A stretch of DNA of 6,350 nucleotides, from positions 1 to 6,350 of the forward strand of contig VXNG01000286.1 in assembly GCA_009840695.1 (NCBI GenBank). Direction: 5' to 3'. Below the pieces are notes generated by a model. That model did not search any database. It was not told where the DNA came from and was given only the letters and a program-made list of their open reading frames with translations. Positions 4,821 through 6,350 of the stretch are shown here, piece by piece. Numbering within the stretch: position 1 is the first letter of the stretch; every line of letters starts with the position of its first letter. A program made the translations under genes and the position numbers. Origin of the DNA: Acidimicrobiaceae bacterium (GTDB lineage: Bacteria; Actinomycetota; Acidimicrobiia; Acidimicrobiales; Aldehydirespiratoraceae).

Positions 4821-5822
4821 ATGTCGGTTGTGCGCGTGCTGGCTGCTCCCGACAAGTTCCGCGGCACGGCCTCAGCTGGCGAGATCGCGGAGGCTATAGC
4901 CGCGGCTGCCGCCGCTGTCTCGGCTTCCTGTGACCGGGCGCCCATGGCCGACGGCGGTGAAGGGACCCTCGGAGCGCTGGGCGGCCCCAACCGCTCGTCG
5001 GCAGTGACCGGGCCGCTGGGCGAGCCGACCATCGCGCCCTGGCGGCTGAGCCGCGGCGTCGCCGTCATCGAGATGGCCCTCGCTTCGGGCCTGGCCGTGG
5101 CCGGCGGCGCCGCGAACAACGACCCTGTCAACGCCACCACCTCGGGCACCGGCGAGTTGATCGCCGAGGCGGTCGCGGCGGGAGCGCAGCGGGTACTGGT
5201 GGCGGTAGGCGGCTCGGCCACCACCGATGGCGGTCTCGGTGCGTTGGAGGCCCTGCCGTCCGCGGCCCGGATGGCGGGGGTCGAGATGACCGTTGCCTGC
5301 GACGTGCGCACGGCCTTCGTGGACGCCGCTGCCGTCTACGGTCCCCAGAAGGGGGCTTCGCCGGCCCAGGTCGAGCTACTGACCCGGCGACTTCGGCGGC
5401 TGGCCCAGATCTACGAGAGCGACTTCGGAGTGGACGTCACCACCATGGCGGGCGCCGGCGCGGCCGGCGGCCTGGCCGGAGGCCTCGCGGCCCGGGGTGC
5501 CAGCCTGGTCAACGGCTTCGAGGTGGTCGCCGATGAGATAGGCCTACCTGAGCGGATCCTGGACGCCGATGTGGTTGTCACCGGCGAGGGCCGCTACGAC
5601 GCCACGTCGCTGCAGGGCAAGGTCGTCGGGGGAGTGGCCGAGATCGCGGCCCAATCCGGAACGCCGGTGCTGGCCGTGGTCGGCGGTGCAGATCCCGCCG
5701 CTCCGGAACCTGATGGCGTGGAACTCATCGACCTGACCGCCCGGTTCGGACCGGAGCGGGCTCATGGCGACCCCTGCGGGTGCGTGCGGGAGGCAGTTGC
5801 CGAGGCGCTCGGACGCGCCTAG
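4821..5822 (+). CDS. Glycerate kinase, compact form
   Basis: This 333-residue protein should phosphorylate D-glycerate with ATP to 2- or 3-phosphoglycerate (which one cannot be read from sequence), feeding glycerate into central metabolism. Family motifs appear in order: VLAAPDKFRGT (6-16), PMADGGEGT (41-49), VTGPLGEP (62-69), VAVGGSATTDGGLGALEAL (127-145), ACDV (159-162), VYGPQKGA (172-179), GAGAAGGLAGGL (211-222) and VVTGEGRYD (252-260). Usual members have about 370-380 residues. Here the segment between the GGSATTDGG loop and ACDV is about 30 residues shorter, and the C-terminus ends soon after an RFGPERA motif. All core motifs remain, so it is probably an active short subtype. I chose ATG 4821 because homologues start just before the APDxFKG strand; GTG 4761 would add 20 unlikely residues. 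No strong Shine-Dalgarno is visible. It ends 11 bases before a convergent gene. Confidence 0.88.
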   Translation: MSVVRVLAAPDKFRGTASAGEIAEAIAAAAAAVSASCDRAPMADGGEGTLGALGGPNRSSAVTGPLGEPTIAPWRLSRGVAVIEMALASGLAVAGGAANNDPVNATTSGTGELIAEAVAAGAQRVLVAVGGSATTDGGLGALEALPSAARMAGVEMTVACDVRTAFVDAAAVYGPQKGASPAQVELLTRRLRRLAQIYESDFGVDVTTMAGAGAAGGLAGGLAARGASLVNGFEVVADEIGLPERILDADVVVTGEGRYDATSLQGKVVGGVAEIAAQSGTPVLAVVGGADPAAPEPDGVELIDLTARFGPERAHGDPCGCVREAVAEALGRA

Positions 5823-5833
5823 AGGCCGGACTG

Positions 5834-6043
5834 TCAGCGCCGGCGCCGCGCGCTCGCCAGCCAGAAGACCAGGGCTACGACCACCACGAAGATCATCAAC
5901 AGGGTGACCAGCCAGGAGACGATGGCCAAGACCCGCTGCACCATGGTGATTGCTCCCACCACGGCCAGCCCGCCAATGACCACCCGGGCGGGCCAGGACA
6001 GGCCGCCCAGCTTCTCGAGGTCTCCGTTCGCCTCTTTCTCCAT
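5834..6043 (-). CDS. Small two-helix membrane protein
   Basis: From ATG at 6043 this frame gives 69 residues: a charged, acidic N-terminus (MEKEANGDLEKLGG), two hydrophobic helices (about 18-36 and 44-65, the second very Val-rich and ending VFWLASA) and a terminal RRRR. Charges by the positive-inside rule favour the C-terminus in the cytoplasm, with a short loop between helices. No family was recognised. GTG at 6055 would add four residues. The gene converges on the glycerate kinase with 11 bases between stops and is divergent from the sulfur-carrier gene. The strongly membrane-like translation, poorly explained as chance, is the main support. Confidence 0.65.
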   Translation of the reverse strand: MEKEANGDLEKLGGLSWPARVVIGGLAVVGAITMVQRVLAIVSWLVTLLMIFVVVVALVFWLASARRRR

Positions 6044-6081
6044 GGGTGATCCCACAAGCCGATCCTATCGCTGGGCCTCTG

Positions 6082-6101
6082 CGGGCCTATACCATGGCCC
6101 G
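6082..6101. promoter_or_regulatory. Inverted repeat with TATA core in divergent intergenic region
   Basis: CGGGCC (6082-6087) and GGCCCG (6096-6101) are perfect inverted 6-mers around TATACCAT. The site lies in the gap (6056-6139) between the divergent small membrane protein and the sulfur-carrier gene. TATACC (plus, 6088-6093) could be a -10 for the latter, giving a leader of about 40 bases. No -35 was found, so it may be an operator, a promoter or chance in GC-rich DNA. Confidence 0.3.
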
Positions 6102-6139
6102 GTCCCGTCAGTCCTTTCGCAACCCCAGCGAGGAACGCC

Positions 6140-6350
6140 ATGGCCGTCACCGTTCGAGTGCCCACCACCCTGAGAGTCCTCACCGGCGGCGCCTCGGAGG
6201 TGGCCGTCGACGGCGCCACCCTGGCTGAAGTGCTCGACTCGCTGGAGTCATCGCATCCGGGCTTCCGGGACCGGATCCTCGACGAGTCGGGTGAACTGCG
6301 CCGCTTCGTCAACGTGTTCGTCAGCGACGACGACGTCCGCTTCCTCGACG
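6140..6350 (+). CDS. CysO-like MoaD/ThiS-family sulfur carrier protein, 3' end cut
   Basis: Seventy codons are present before the right edge. The sequence resembles mycobacterial CysO: VTVRVPTTLRVLTGG (3-17), then RRFVNVFVSDDDVRFLD (54-70), matching the CysO pattern RFVNIYVNDEDVRF. CysO is a ubiquitin-fold protein whose C-terminal Gly-Gly is charged with sulfur as a thiocarboxylate and donates it for cysteine synthesis with CysM and the protease Mec. The C-terminal Gly-Gly is outside the window, so the sulfur-carrier role is inferred. MoaD (molybdopterin) or ThiS (thiamin) functions are less likely given the CysO-type motifs. A good Shine-Dalgarno GAGG (6130-6133) lies six bases before the ATG. 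The next gene, unseen, would help decide the pathway. Confidence 0.85.
   Translation, partial: MAVTVRVPTTLRVLTGGASEVAVDGATLAEVLDSLESSHPGFRDRILDESGELRRFVNVFVSDDDVRFLD

Noticed and set aside
5837..5846. GCGCCGGCGC palindrome as a shared terminator between convergent genes
   Set aside because: It lies in the Arg codons at the end of the small membrane gene and has no T-run on either side.

Overview
The window is very GC-rich, uses GTG starts freely, has tightly packed genes and encodes Thr-rich linkers and a CysO-like sulfur carrier. These traits suggest a high-GC actinobacterium, perhaps Acidimicrobiia. That placement is inferred from style, not proven. No mobile element, CRISPR array, tRNA or rRNA was recognised.

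Layout. Positions 672-1 (minus strand) encode the start of a predicted lipoprotein carrying 39-bp tandem repeats; it runs off the left edge. Positions about 640-740 form an AT-rich island (about 30% GC over 661-730 by my count) between this gene and a rightward operon. The operon is hpnC-hpnD-hpnE (797-4042), the three-enzyme squalene route: HpnD joins two farnesyl diphosphates to presqualene diphosphate, HpnC converts that to hydroxysqualene, and HpnE reduces it to squalene. No squalene-hopene cyclase or carotenoid gene lies in view, so the final product is unknown. Next come a membrane-anchored LytR_C-domain protein (4102-4713), a compact glycerate kinase (4821-5822), a convergent two-helix small membrane protein (6043-5834, minus), and the start of a divergent CysO/MoaD/ThiS-like gene (6140 to the right edge).

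Most interesting signals. (1) The AT-rich island holds a 12-bp inverted repeat (one mismatch). Its two halves contain the ATG codons of two divergent, apparently leaderless reading frames: the lipoprotein and an unlisted 24-codon upstream ORF (726-800). (2) The stop of that small ORF overlaps the GTG start of hpnC in a GTGA, the same junction type as hpnC/hpnD, which suggests a translationally coupled leader. (3) The hpnD/hpnE junction carries a 35-bp-period tandem duplication that copies the last eight codons and stop of hpnD; hpnE starts from a GTGA in the second copy. Together these suggest that the whole operon is wired by GTGA stop-start coupling. No wholly new enzymatic system is evident.
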